64,000 nucleotides of DNA, taken from positions 125,961 through 189,960 of the forward strand of contig VZRR01002173.1 of the NCBI GenBank assembly GCA_013398015.1, read 5' to 3'. Of the stretch, positions 38,556 to 52,040 are shown piece by piece (the stretch's first letter is position 1; every line of letters begins with the position of its first letter). Under the pieces are notes generated by a model that saw only the letters and a list, made by a program, of their open reading frames with translations, was not told the origin of the DNA and did not search any database. Both the position numbers and the translations under genes were made by a program. This DNA is from Oreocharis arfaki (lineage: Eukaryota; Chordata; Aves; Passeriformes; Paramythiidae).

Positions 38556-41500
38556 AACCCAGAAGGGTTTCAGCCTGTGCAGGGGAGTTATGGCAGAGTC
38601 ACCAGCTGGCAGATTTAGGGGAGGAGGCAAAGATCAAAGCAGGGGGGACAGTGCACAGAATGTGTGGGGAGAGGCTCCCTTGGGAAAGCCATGGCAGATC
38701 TGGCCCTTGGAGATGTCAGGTCTCACAGAAAGACCCAAAAAGCCCTTTCCATGGTGTCTCCACTCACCCCTGCTCCCTGCCCAGCTGGACTGCGGAAGTG
38801 CTCCAGAGTTCATTTGGGTACCCGTGGCTGTAGCACCTCCATGGGATTGTCACAGACAGGTTCTGCCTTGATGCAGGGTATGATCACTAAATTTGTCACT
38901 GTGAATTGCTCAGATCTGACCTGGCTCATCCAGGAATTTGGTCCATTTCTGTAGTGGCTCTCAGGCTCCCTGGGTTGTGTAAGAACTGCAGTTTCTCTGG
39001 GTTTAGGGGTTCTTCCTAAAACTTTTATCAGTGACAGGGTGCATCCATCAGAAATTGGGAAGCAATAGGCTGGTCAGCCATGTTCAAAAAAGAGAGTTCT
39101 CTTACACTGCAATTCCAGCTGCACATTGTGATCACTGGGAGTCTGTGCTAGTGTAGTCCCAGCCTTTTTTCTTCCCCAAAGTTTCCAAGGTGACTTGAAA
39201 AAGTGAGGAATCCATTGAGTGAAGCTCCAACAGCTATATTTTTCTCTTATTCCTCTCAGGTTTTGTCCTTATGAGCTAGCACTTGGCCTATCCTAGCCAT
39301 GAGCAGAGTTGGTGGCTAGTTATCAGCCGCTCAGCAGATGCAGCCATGACTTTTGCATGATGTTTTCTCCCAAGGCTGGAGTAGCAGGCCCTCCAGGATC
39401 ATTCCCCTTCACTCCAGAGCCTGCAGGGGAGCAGCTGGGCAGACAGCAACGTCATGCCGGGGTAAACATGGGTGTGGGTCACCCCGTGACTTCCCTGGGT
39501 CACCTCAGGCATCAGACGGGTGTTCCCCCTGCTTTGATCTTTCCCTTCCTTCCAAGGGGCTGATCTCCCTGCTGGGCACTGCTTTGCCCCTCTGGGCTGA
39601 GGCAGAGAGTGGCCCTGCTGCAGCTCGAGTCCCTGTATCCCCCTTCCCAAAAGAACTTTTGCAAGCTGGATTTTCAGAGATTTGGTTTTAACAAACTTCC
39701 CCTGCCTGTGTGGCAGGTTAAAGAGCTCTGGAAGAGAAGGAGGATTGGGTCATCTCCATGGGAACGTTGTGGGAAGATTGATATGTGCCCCGAGAGGCGG
39801 GTGCAGTTATTAGCATGTTCCAGATCCTTTCCTGCAGCCTTCTTTTTTTTCTTTTCCCCTGCTGAGGTGGAAGAGCTGGAGTATTTTCTAGGAGGAAAGA
39901 ATGTGAACATCTGAAATAAAAGCACCACTGCAGATCCCAGCCCCTTCCAGCAGCAGGTCTCTGCTTCTTGTCACAGCACAGCTGAGAGAGTTCCAGCAGC
40001 ACCAGAGCCTGAGGGAGCCAAGTGGGTTTGCCCAGGTGAGGCAACCCTGCTGGCAGGGTGACACAGATGGCACTGGGCATCGCCAGCAGGATGCAGAGCG
40101 ATGGCACTGGGCAAGGCCTGGGCAAGAAGAGTGGAGAGAGCAGCTCCTGGTCTGGTGGTCACAACCATCCAGTGCAACAGGTTCTTATCTTCTTGTTGCC
40201 TCGCCATCAGAGCATCACCTGAGACAGCGAGATGGACTCCAGCTCAGTTTGGTGAGCTGAGCATAGATCTGAGCACCCAAATATTTCTGGTGTAACCACG
40301 AGGGTCAGAGGATGCCAGCTCACCCCAGTTTCCTCCCAAAGCCGTTGTCCCTGACCAAGAGCCCTCACACATGCTAACCATTTCCAGGAGCGATGGTGGG
40401 CTGAGACAAGCCCTTCAGTCTTGCTGGAGCCAAGAATGAGAGACCAGATGGTGTGTGACCTGACAGAGCCCCCTGTGATCTTCTGTTTGTTATTCTCCTA
40501 CGAGCACATTGCGCTGGGAAAAAATCCAAGGGTTCTTTTCCAGGACCAAGACTCCTTTCATGTGCAAGAACAACTGCACCTACTCTGGCCACACGCGTTG
40601 CTCACATGAGACTCCCTTGCTGCTGCAACAAGGGTTTTGGGTGCAGGGGGTCTGGTGAGGTCTCCTAGAAAAAAAACAAGATTTAGCTCCTCTGGGGTAC
40701 AGCTGCAGTACAGCTCCTGTCCCATGTTTGTAAAGCACCTAAAGAGAGAGGGTCCCAGCCACGGCAGCCCCCCCATGGGTGTCACTCCAAAATTACTAGC
40801 AACAAGAATATCTTTAAAACAGAACCTTCTGCTCTGGGCTATGTAGGAATTAATCACATATAAATCACAACACTCAGGAGGAACTTTATTGTTGTCGAGC
40901 TGATTTTATCAGTTTGCCAAAGTGGACAGGAGTGCAGAAGCAGATCTGTAATGCTCCTCAGGTGAAGTGCTTCTCTCCCACCCCATTCCATTTCTGCTTG
41001 CCTCCCACTCCAATTAATTTCTGCCTGGCAGCAAAATTTGGATGGCTGGTCTCTGCAGGGCAGGAGATCAGCCCCATATCAGTGTGTGCAGCACGGTCAG
41101 GACTGGAAAAATCAAGGCACGCATTTGCAGTAACAATAATAGTGAAGTCCCCAGAGTGACATTTCAAATGCAAATGAAAAGAATAAAAATATCAGTTCCT
41201 GTTATAACTTTGTTGCTGCTGTAACCAAATCCAAACGAAGGCTTGAAGCCATCCCCTCTGCCTGACTGGCAGCAGAGCTGCGAGTCTCTGTTTATTTTCA
41301 TTCCCCCAGCCCAAGTGGAGGAGGACTCAGCCACGAGCTGAGGAGCAGTGTGAGGAGCTGGGGCTGACCAGACAGTCTCATTGTGGCACTTGCCAGATGT
41401 TAATCCCATCTCAGGCACACAAAGTGAAGGCTGACAGCAGCTCTGTATGGTGTGACTAAAAACTAACCCAGCACCCCGAGAGCTCAGCAGAGCCCCACAG

Positions 41501-44401
41501 CGAGCCCCTGAACCTGCCCTGGCTTTGGCTTTCCAGGCGTAATGCTCTCCAGCCCTGGGATGGGAAATGCCTGTGCAGTGGGCCCAGCAAGAAAGATTTC
41601 TCACAATCTGGATTTCAGTAAGTCTTAAAAGTTGCTGTTCACCTCCAGTATCCAGCAGCATCCCTTCACTCTTACTGCATTAACAGGCACGAGTCCCTCC
41701 CCTTCCCCTTCAAGATGTCACAGTGCTGAGTGTTTGCTGCTGTGTTTTGTGGCCTTCACACAAATGCACACAGATATGTGCATTTTAACCTGGAATCATG
41801 GTATCACTCAGTTTTCATCTGTAGTTAGATCCTTTGTGCAGTCTGTGTGTGTCCTGGGAAGGGGGTGGGGACTGGTGTGCAGTGGTTCGGGCTGGTGTGA
41901 GCCCAGAGCCACAGGGCTGCCTTCATCCCATGCACAAGGAAGCCTCCATGTGCACAGCCCAACTCCCTGGTCCTGTGGTGAGTTTTCTGGAAATTCAGAA
42001 GCACAGCTGCTAATCCATTTCTGAATTGTAAAAATAGCCCCCTTGGTATTGATCACTTGGGATCACTTTGGCTACCTGTGGGAGAATCTGGCAGCCAAGG
42101 AGCACAGGCAGGATTTATGGTCACAGAGCACATGGAGATGGCACTTATTTGGGCCGTTCTACCCACAGCTTTTAAATCAAGACAATTCTCTTAATCCGAA
42201 GACACATTTATTTTACTATTTTTTTGCAGCAAAGAGATTGTCTGAGAATGAAACTGATGATTTAAAAAACAAAGAAGAACAAAAAAAGGATCTGAAACTG
42301 CTCAGGCTATTTTCAGTCCCCAAGATGAATGAAATGTAAAAAAAAATAAATGGACTGCAACTTTTGAATTCTAAAAACGACCAGTCTGAAAACATGAAAA
42401 TCCAAGCAGGTGCTGTCAGCTGCAAGCACTGACAAGGCAGGCTCCTCTGCTGGCAAGTAGTGGAAGATTTCAGCAGGCACACATGGGACAACACAAACCT
42501 GCTCATCTGCAGGGCTCTTTAACCATCAGGGGAGACCTGACACACATTAATGCTTTGCTGTTGCTCCTCACTCCTGGTTCCCAAGGCTGGAGGCTGCTGA
42601 TGGAGCTGCTAACAGGGCAGAGCACACCTGCAGCCCTGCCACAGAAGGATGCAGCAGAGACCAGCAGAAAAGGAGTTCATACATCAGGGGAGAGAAGGCG
42701 ATGCAGCTCAGCCTTGTGCCCCACCCACAGCCCCATCCACACAGTCTTCCAGCCTCTCCTTGTCCTGGGACTTTTCCTATCATTTACCAGGGAGAGATGA
42801 TCAGGGCAGCTGGGGCTATGAGGACAGAAAGCCTCACCAGCGTAATATAACCTTGAGATTCCCACTCTCCAGAACCACTGCCCCCTCCCACAGCCCCCTA
42901 CCCCAATTCAAGAGAGGAAGCCATGCAAATCTGAGCTGCCCATTTCAAGGTGTTGCCCTGAAAATGCACTTTTTAGTGTGCAGTGCCACACCATGGGATC
43001 TGCATGGGTGGTTGGAGGATGGAGGGCAGGACCTGTGAGCACACATCACTCGTGGCTGAGCCAGCTCGTGGTGCCATCTGTGGCAAGAAGGAGCTGCTCC
43101 AGCACCGATGGAAGGGCAGCATTCACCCCATGGCAGGGGGAGACAGCTGGGCTCAGGGCTCGGGGGCCTCCACTGGGCAGCAGCACTAGGACCCAGCAAA
43201 GCCCCTTGCAGCACAAAGCCCATGCTAATCGCAGACTGGAGGCCCCAAAGGTCATGGAACTGAGGGCTGAGGAGGTTTCCAACCCCCTGCACTTGTATTT
43301 GGGGCATCTCCCGCCTTTGTCAGTGACTGTGACCGTCAGCTGTTCCCGGGGCCACGTCCCCATCCCTGCCTAAGGACAGGGGTGTGATGGGACACAGTCG
43401 CACTGACACTGGTACATGACACAGGAATAGACTGAACACAAAGGGCAGAAGCACCTCCTCACCCACAGATGGGGAATCATGCTCAGGGGCCAGCAGTAAT
43501 TCCTCTCTGGCTGAAGCAGAAAACCCTTCCCAGAGCCCTTCCCCTCTGTTCTCTTGCTCACAGCAATTTGGGTTGCTGCTGATCAACCTCATTATGTTTA
43601 AGTTACCTATCAAGCAGTTGCAGTACACAGTCTTAAGCACTATGACCATGTCTGCCTGCCCCGGGGGTGCCTGTATGGGCCTGGATGTGCTGACAGCTCC
43701 AGTGCTCCCTGCCCTGGTGACCATACAGACGCACAAACACAGCAATGGGGCTTCCAGAGGCTTGGCTGAAGTTTATTAGTTTTTATAATGGTCATGAAAA
43801 TAATTGGATCTCAGACACGTGCCAGCAATTTGGTATGAAGGAGAAAAAAAATGAGGCCAGATGAGCTGTAAATCAGGAGTAACTCCAGGGCTGCTGGAGA
43901 GGTGTGAGCAGAGTAGGGTGAAGCAGGGAGGCAGAGTACAAGTCCTGGTGATGTGGTGAGGTTTGGGAAGATCCTGGAGACCATCCTTGATGCAGTGACA
44001 GTTACCAGGCCCATGTCAGTGGGGAAGGGGATGATGCTGGAATGTCTGGGCCAGGCGCTGCACCCAGGAGCCGTACAGGCCCCAGTGACTCCACTCACAC
44101 CTTGCAGGTGTCACAGCACTGTGTGTGATGTGGGTTACATCCTTGGAGGCACTGTGGGCACTGCCTGATGGCCGTGGGCACTGGCAGCACTTGCCCCACT
44201 GCCTGCCCAGTTCCCATAAACAGCCACGAGCTGCTGCCAAGCTCAGGGCTGCCTCTCTGCACCAGCTGGGACCCTCTCACCTTGCTCAGCACTCATCCTC
44301 ACCCTCCCCCAGGGTCAGCAATGCTGATGGCAGCTCCTGTCCTTGCCAGCTTTTCCTGCAGGATTTTCCCTCTGAAGCACTTCAAGGAGCTAGAATCATC
44401 C

Positions 44402-44450
44402 CTTCCATTTTGCAGCTGGGGAAACTGAGGCCCTGAGGAGCAACCTCAAA
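44402..44450 (+). repeat. MIR/CORE-SINE-like remnant
   Basis: Reads CCATTTTGCAGCTGGGGAAACTGAGGCCCTGAGGAG-like sequence, closely following the MIR core (CCATTTTACAGATGGGGAAACTGAGGCCC as I recall it). This is the clearest of the MIR-like matches in the window. The ends are approximate. Confidence 0.55.
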
Positions 44451-47251
44451 CAAGTGAGCAGCCCGAAGAGCCTGCAGTCTCTGGAGCTTGTCCTGTGTGC
44501 TGGCATAGGGGGGTTTTCCCAACACCGTTCCCTGCTGTGAGCCCTCCTGCCCGGCCTGCTCGGGGAGGAATAGGGCAGAGGCTGGGGAGTGACCAGAGTG
44601 ACCCCCTGACCGGAGGCAGGGGCTCAGGGTGCTGCTGGGAGCCGCAGATGGGCTGAGCCATGCCACGAGCAGAGCAAGCAGCAGCTGACCGTGAGCTTTC
44701 AACCACAAAGCCACCGATCCTCTTCCCCCGGCTCCATCCATGCACACATGCTCTCCACGCCACCTCCATCCCAACAAAGCAGTTCCTGTTCCCTGCTCCA
44801 TTCCCAGCCAGGGCTGGATTTATGAATGAGTGCCCTGCTCTGGTGGCAGCGGGCCCTGCCAGCCCGGGGTGTCTCACTCCAGGGAGGAGGCACAGCGGGA
44901 TTTCGCTGACATCAGGAGCAGCACGGGATGGGGATGGCAGAGCTTTGGGGCGCACAGCCTGCACCCCACAGAGGGCACAGTGCCATGCTCCCCTCCCAGC
45001 CCCAGCCTGGCCCCATGCCCATTTGCTGGGGACTATTTTGGATTATAACTCGTGAGCTGTCTGTGCCAGGTTGCCAGCTGGCACCACTGCACAGGAAACA
45101 GCTCCTGAGTGCTCACGTCCCGGCGCAGCAGCACAGGCTCTGTTGGTGCTGCTTCCCTCTGCTACGCTGGGCTGGAAACTCCAGCCATCCAAGGGCTTTC
45201 CTGAGAGAGAGGCATCCCCACTGCAGCACTGGCACCTCGGGCAGGCAGGCAGTGCAAGCAGCTGGCCTGCAGCCCTTCTGCATCGCCACGCTCAGTGCTT
45301 TGTGCTTTTACCAGCAGCTAACACAACACAGATGAAGGATGGCTGATTTCAACACCCTCCGTGCAAAACGAAGACACGGAGCTGGCAAAGCACTCGGCAG
45401 CATCACACGCTCGAGGCACATCATGTAAACCTGTCAGTGGCAGCTTGTTCACATGCCCAACACCTTGTGTGCCCAAGAGCTCTGCCCATACTCCTGGGAA
45501 AACCCTTCAAGCACCTCTCAGAGCCAGGTCAGGGCTCATCAGGATCCACTCACTCAGGCACTGAGCTCTCTTACACCTCAGACATTTTCTGCTGGAATTG
45601 ATGCTCAGCACCCCCAGCTTCCCAGGAGCCAGGATTTCACCCTGTGCTTCCAGACCACACTGGAAGTGAGTAGCCACTCTAGTGTCTAGATGTTGCCTCC
45701 CCTCTGCATGGTTTAGGACCCTTCCTGGAGCTCTGTGAACCATAACAAACCTTTCTTGCTGCTTTCAGAGTGTCTTTGGCTCAGCCTTGTGCCACCAGCT
45801 GGCCCAGTGTATTCACATTTATTTCTTCTGCATCTTGATTGCTCTAAGTATGACCATCAAAACGCAGTTCCCAGCACTGCAGGTCTCCGTGGGCAGAATG
45901 AATGGAAATTGCTGCTCTGTGGCATTTCATGGCTGTACAGCCCCATCTCCAACTCTCTTCCTTCTGCTGCATCTGGGAGGTCTTGGAAGAGGAAAGGAGA
46001 GTGGCAGCGACCAGAGCTGAGGTGAGGAAGGAGCTGGTCACACCTGGATGGGTTCTCACTTGATGCAAGCAGACAGCAGTTGCATCTCCATCCTCTCCAG
46101 AACCTTTCTTCCTTCTCCTGTCTGCCCCGTGATCTCCCTGATGGCTGCTCCCCTCGGAGCCACAGAGCCTGGCTGCAGCAGCTGCATGGGGCTGGTGGAG
46201 CCTCTCCCGTGTGCCTGGAGGGAAATACGAGCCCCAGTCCACCGCAGCAGGAAATCAGGGAGACCAAGAGCTGGACAAAACCACTATTGCTGTCTTCCCA
46301 CTCCAGCTCCAGGCTCTGAAGTGACACTTTCCCTTGCTACTTCTATTTATTTTTAAGGCTTGTTCACACGCACGTGGCTGGGCTGTGTCAGGAGCGAGCT
46401 ATGCTTTGCTTTGCCACCAGGCTGCTTTCCTACAAACACACCGCTTATACCAACCCTACAGAAAGACATTGAAGCCTACATTTCAAGCCACCTCCTTAGG
46501 GCTGGCTAAGCCTCTCCTCATAACTGCATCTGCACACCCTTACTTTATTACCTAGAGTTAATACTCACATATCTCCGTGATGAATTCAGAGGTGCACAAC
46601 CCTGATAAAAGCCTTAGGAAGTCATCTGCTCTCTGTGTCACAGCCTGCTGCCAGGAGGTCTTGGGGCTGCATGCAGGAAACCCTCAGACACACTAAGAAA
46701 AGCTCCCTGTCTTGAGAAGGGCTGATCCTGCTGCCAGCTGCCCGTGTGTGTGCCCAGACCAGTTCTACCCCCTTTTCCAAGCAGACACCAGGGGCTGCTT
46801 GCACAGAGCTCCTGTTGTTCTGGGAACAGCAGCAAAAGAGAAGCACCCTCATCAGCACCGGACAGAGGCCTTAGATTGGGTTAAATATCATTTTAGATAG
46901 CTGGTTATCCACAGCTCTGTGCTGTCTCCACAGCATCTGAGCTCTCTAAAGAAGTGACGATTTTTGCCTGTTTATCTCTCTCTATTGACACAAATGTTGA
47001 TTCAGACATAGTTGGTACGGACCCAAGAGTACATCTGCTGGACAACTGGGAGTTATGGTTTGTGTGTTTTGCCTCACTCCATCTTGCCCAACCAGACGTG
47101 GACACGTTGAACAGGATTCAGAGGTTACCACCATAAGAAGTTTATCCCACCACCCTGACACAGGGGGTGATTGCAGCTTCCCTCCTCACCACTTACCTGC
47201 CCCATTCTCTGGCTTCATGAAGAAAAAAAAAGTCTGTATTAAAGGAAAAAC

Positions 47252-47306
47252 GTTGTTGTTGTTGTCATTGTTATTATTACTGTTGTTATTGTTTTTGTTA
47301 TTATTA
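47252..47306. repeat. (TTG/TTA)n trinucleotide low-complexity tract
   Basis: GTTGTTGTTGTTGTCATTG followed by mixed ATT and GTT triplets over about 55 bp. It encodes a Leu run on the plus strand and an Asn run on the minus strand in spurious frames. Confidence 0.9.
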
Positions 47307-47389
47307 AGCCAGCAGATCGTTTCTCTGACCCAAATATGTAATTCACCAGCAGTGGAAGCTTCCCTTAGCATGGAGGAGCGCTCACATAA

Positions 47390-48110
47390 GGTCTAATCAC
47401 TGATCTAATTAAACTGATTTGCTGCTGTGTTAAATCAGTGCAGCTATATGGAGCAGATCAGGTCTATGTTTCTATTCCACCTCATCTTAATAAATGATAA
47501 TAAAAAGCACCTTCAAGACATCAGTGCAAAGAATTTAAACAGAAAGTTACATTTATTATTTTAAATCTAGTCTCATTATTTCTAGGATAGGGATTTTTGA
47601 AAGGAGGAATTAAATCCTCGGCCTTGACTATATTCATCTCACATTTTATCAAGAGCTCTGTAGGACATGGAAATGTTTCTTAATGTTCCAGAAGGGTTTA
47701 GAGAGTTTAAAAATCTAAATCCCAATGAAGATAACAACCCTCTTTTAAAAATAAAGGAAAAAAGGCACGCCAAAACCCTCATTATTTAAAAAATCAGTTT
47801 CATCGTTATTTTCATTCATTATTTGAGATTGATTATTGTTTCCTTATGAAGTATCTTCATTACTTCCTCCTTGACAAAATTACATTAAAGTAGTTATTTC
47901 CACTTGAGGTTTTGGTGGATTTCCTGATCAAGGGTTCACGCTTTGGCTCTTGTAGCTCTGTTACAATACTAACATCGCAAATTATTTTAGGGAAGATTTA
48001 TGTTCCAGCAAAAACCATGATAAGTAAATTTCAAACCAGCGATATGGCCCTTTTTAAACAGAGCTATCAGACGTACGAATTTGATCATTGGATTTTCAGA
48101 GCCAGCAGCC
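47390..48110. promoter_or_regulatory. Long candidate conserved noncoding block
   Basis: About 700 bp, the longest uniformly AT-rich unique block in the window. Words include GGTCTAATCACTGATCTAATTAAACTG, CTTAATAAATGATAATAAAAAG, TCATTCATTATTTGAGATTGATTATTG and ACAATACTAACATCGCAAATTATTTTAG. It lacks repeats and coding potential and is bounded by GC-richer sequence on both sides. I regard it as a good enhancer candidate, without proof. Confidence 0.38.
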
Positions 48111-48580
48111 TTAGCCTGACAGCAGGACAGCACCAGGCTTAGACACAAACACCCCTCCAAAACCTCTCCAGCCTGTTGTGACACTGCCTGCAGACACTGC
48201 ATCCAGCTGTGACATGGCATTCATGGTTAGCACCCAGGGGTGCAGCTGCTGCTGGCTCATGGCTTTGCTCTGTGGGGTGAGCCATGGACAGTCCTTCCCT
48301 GAATGATCAGCCCTGACAGGTTCTGCACTTGCCTCTGCCAGTGGCTGGCTGCATCCTGATATTAAGCCAAGCATTTGCACCCAGGCTGGACCCAGGCACA
48401 GGTTGATAGCCTGGGAGGGGGTGCTAAGAGCTAACCCACCTCCAGGGAGAGGATGGTCCTTGACAGACCCCACCTTGAGCTACATCCGCTCAGTAATTAA
48501 TCAGCATTAATCAGGCTGATTAGCTCAGACCGGGAAATGTCCCCACGCCTTTGGATGGCTCTCACCTGATCAGCAGAGGA

Positions 48581-48620
48581 TCCCACACCTGCATTTCTCA
48601 TCCCACACCTGCATTTCTCA
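48581..48620. repeat. Perfect 20-bp tandem duplication
   Basis: The 20-mer TCCCACACCTGCATTTCTCA occurs twice head to tail without a mismatch, indicating a recent duplication or slippage event. Confidence 0.95.
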
Positions 48621-48660
48621 CCCTGCCACTCACACCGGCAGGGAGGAACCATGAGCCTCA

Positions 48661-48715
48661 CCTGCCAGATGATGAGTTGAAGCACAGAGAGCCTAAAGCC
48701 AGGGTAACCTACAGC
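48661..48715 (+). repeat. Possible MIR-like remnant
   Basis: CCAGATGATGAGTTGAAGCA followed by CAGAGAGCCTAAAGCCAGGG resembles the MIR core around CAGATGAGGAAACTGAAGCA. It is diverged and short, so the call is weak. Confidence 0.28.
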
Positions 48716-48856
48716 AGACCCTCCTTAGAGTAGGGGGTTTGTAGCCCCAAAAGCAGGGCTGGTATCTAACTCACCTTTAGCAAGTGTCAACTCTCGTAAG
48801 ACTTTCTGGTTTATTTCCTTTCTGTGCCAAGAGGGGACCAGGTCTATCCAGAGCCT

Positions 48857-48928
48857 GGGAAGAGCTGCAGAAGAGAGGTGAGGCACTCGGGAAGAGCTGC
48901 AGAAGAGAGGTGAGGCACTCGGGAAGAG
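48857..48928. repeat. 32-bp tandem repeat, about 2.2 copies
   Basis: A unit beginning GGGAAGAGCTGCAGAAGAG starts at 48857 and 48889, with a partial third copy at 48921. The copies look identical, so the array is young. Confidence 0.93.
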
Positions 48929-50439
48929 CTGCCAGTGCCTTTATGGCTGTCCAAGGACTGTGCTGAAAGGGGTGCAGGATGGGATCCCCTAGGCAGCCGG
49001 GTGCACCAAGCAGGGCACAGCATTCCTGGGGCCATCCCTGCCGTGCGAAAGCAGCAGTTCAGTGTGCACAGACACTGAGGGAAAGCTGTGCCAGGGCAGG
49101 AAACGAGCAGCCTTTGAAGTCCTGCGAGCACAGGGCTGTCCTCCCTGCTGGGAAGCACCGCCCCATTGCATGGGGCCACCAAGGCTAATAAAGCCATTAA
49201 TGGGGCCACATGTCACCTCCTGACTAAGGCGTGAGCAATTCACACCTCATTCGAGCTTTCAAGTCGGAATGCACCCATGTTTGGCCAGACTCCTCTCCAA
49301 GCTGCAGGGCAAGCCAGCTTAAGGTCAGTTCCCCACGTTTTGGGGGCTCTCTTCCACTAAGTCTTCCAGGCTAGGCTGAACTTAGGCTCTCTCAGAGCCC
49401 TGCAGCTAAAAGCCGGGTTTTGGCATGGGACAGGAGGGTGATGGCACACTGGCACGTCACAGGGAAGCTGTGCCAAGAGTCTCTGCTGAATTTTCAGTGC
49501 TTGCCACTGGCTTGAGTGAAGTCTTTAAAGGCTCCTTTTCTAAAGTGCTCCCGAGTTCAGCAGGGCCAGTCTCCGGGATACGTCTGGCCTGGCACTTGGA
49601 GTGACGAGTATCAGAGCTCCCGTGGATTTTGGATGGGTTTAGGCTGCTCGGATCTCCTGGAGTTGGGCCCAGCATTCTCCACGTGGCGCAACTCCAGAAA
49701 TGGAAACATTCCAAGTGAGCAGTTTCTTTCCCAAAATGGGGATTCTTCTCTCCTTTGGATGGAAAACACTAGAGACAGGGGAAATATTATCTCATTGTAC
49801 TGTGAAGGAGAGCCATTTATTAACTGTGGGTACCAAATTTAACTCTGGGTATTTTTTAATAGCAGTTCTGATGTTGAATAGAAATGCTTGGACACTTTCC
49901 TTGCAATGTCAGGAATCTGCATCACAGAATTATGTCATATTGTGAGAAACAGCCACTGAAATCAACTACAGGAGATAAAAGTGAAACCAGCTAGCCTAAA
50001 TTCATGAGAAATTCATTCTGGGGGCACAGATTATATGAAATGGCTCCTTATCTCAGCTATATTTGCAACATGTGAATGCTCTAAAGGAGCCATCCTATTG
50101 CCTCCCACGCCTGCCACGTTATGCAAGGGTGGCTTTTCTCACGTGCTCTGGGGCTCCCAAAGCGCCCACGCTCTGCTGCCGGGAGCCCCGGGGTGGAGTA
50201 ATCTCCAAATTCAGGGCACTGACTGCTCTGCACGGTGAAATTAGGGGCCCAGGCTGAAGCAAGGTGTTGTTTATGGGTTTCTCATTGTTTTCTCAAGCAG
50301 GAGAGTCACTTTCATTCGCTAGGAGCAGGAAGGCAATGAGGCACAGAGGGATATATGTGCCTGGCTGCATTTGCTGTTACACACTGGCCGTGCAGCAGCC
50401 ACACACCATCGCAGCAGATGTGCGTGCGCTTGGGAATGT

Positions 50440-51480
50440 TAGCTGAAAATCCAGGTATGTGCCTTTAGATAATGATCTGAATGTTCTCCTTTCCATTACA
50501 CCAACCTCTCTACCACCGCTGGCTCCCTGAACCAAGGCAAATGAGGACATAATAAAGTTCAAGTGATATCAGCTATTGTTTTCTAACTAGCAATTTCCCA
50601 GGACTTCTGCAAGCTTCTCCCATCCCAGGTGAAACTCAGTAATTAAGACTGACCTTTGAAAGCTCCCACTTACAATCGTATCTGCTGCTTCTGCTTAATT
50701 TGCTCCCTTGTCTTACATATGAAACTGTGAATAATTGCTGCAGTTTATTAAAGTGGATTTCTTTCAGAGCACTGAGATAATTTAGTTTCAATGCATCCGA
50801 CAGTACATAATAGGTATGAGTGTTTTGAGCAGGTCATGCTAATGAAAAATGAGTGGGGAGTCGTGTATCTGACTGTTCCTATTTTGTACCAGTGTCACTT
50901 GGTTCTAGAGACAGCAGGTTTACAGGATGACGCCAGTTGGGAATCCTGCACATCAGGCTGGTCTCTGGCTGTGAAAAAAAAAATGTAGACTAGTGATAGA
51001 AGTGCCCAAACCATAGCTCTTACAAATGAGCCAAGACTAAAAAAAATCATTACAGGCTTTTAAAAATTAGATTTCTGAGTTTAAATATGTTTCGTAACTG
51101 GTTCTTTGTTACATCTTCACAAGCAGAATGCACTTGTTTCATAATCAGATGGAGGGGTTTCGTTGCCTTTTTTTTTTCTCCTAAAACATAAATACTAGAA
51201 ACTGGCTGCTGCCTCTGACAAAAGCAGAGATTTTTACAAAATTATGTAAAGGAAAACTAAACAAGTGAACTTGGATCTGTGGAACTGCTAATAAAATTGA
51301 ATGAGTTGGCAATGTTGTGCTCTTCCTTCTGCACTCCAAAATAAGCTCCAAGGTCTGAACTTTCGATCTTGTAATCAAAAATACCAAGATATGAGCGTAT
51401 TTAATTACCAGCTCCGTTTCGCTTTCAAACTTGAAATGCACCATGTAATCAAGTTAAATATAAAGGAGAATTAACTGAAG
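50440..51480. promoter_or_regulatory. Candidate conserved noncoding cluster
   Basis: A roughly 1-kb stretch of mostly AT-rich unique DNA with TTTAGATAATGATCTG, AGTAATTAAGACTGACC, GTGAATAATTGCTG, GGTCATGCTAATGAAAAATG and CGTATTTAATTACCAGC. The right part (51050-51480) is the densest. It lies 3-4 kb upstream of the TOP1 CpG island. Regulatory role inferred from composition and position only. Confidence 0.33.
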
Positions 51481-52040
51481 GAACACAATGTAGATGGCTT
51501 CACCTGAGGCTAAAAGCAAGGCTTGGAAAGAGGGCTATGGAGGGTTTAGGGGTTTGGATGTCGAGGTTCCTTTTGTTGTGTTGGTTCGTGCACAAGAGTG
51601 GGGACTCAGGCTGGAGCAAGGTGTAGGATCCCATCCCGACACAGGACTGCAAAGCTGGCCAGGAAAACAGCACCCACCCCTCTCTCCCAAAACATGCACC
51701 CTGAGCACAGCATGAAGCCCCGAGTGCACCAGATAAATCAAATCTCACAATTCACCAGGATCAAGAACTGGAGGCTTTTCTACTGGTTTTATATCCTGGA
51801 TGATTTATGATTTAATTTAAACACATAGTTTCCAGCTGTTTCTTTTTGCAGGCAATCACCTAGGCTACATTAACCCGATGGTGATGTACTGGTCCCAGGG
51901 AGCCCTGGAGAGAGACCACAGCACTGAGAGGTGTGAACTTCCCCCATTTATCTTGATGGGGTGTGCACGGCCTCGCCAGGGAAGCGGGTCCAAGCATGTT
52001 AACCCCTTCACTGCCAGCCTCCACCGTGGAAAGGGCTGGT

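Larger units (their letters stand above)
37387..47389. other. Intergenic DNA with no gene seen
   Basis: No gene supported. This is GC-moderate unique DNA with a short AT-rich patch at 37880-37990, a poly-T run near 38.5 kb, a possible terminal-exon-like configuration at 42.2 kb (see findings), a MIR-like remnant near 44.4 kb and a TTG/TTA low-complexity stretch near 47.3 kb. Open frames at 44-46 kb on both strands are overlapping shadows without family features. Confidence 0.6.

Noticed and set aside
47186..47371. Asn-rich minus-strand frame
   Set aside because: Translation of the TTG/TTA triplet tract only.
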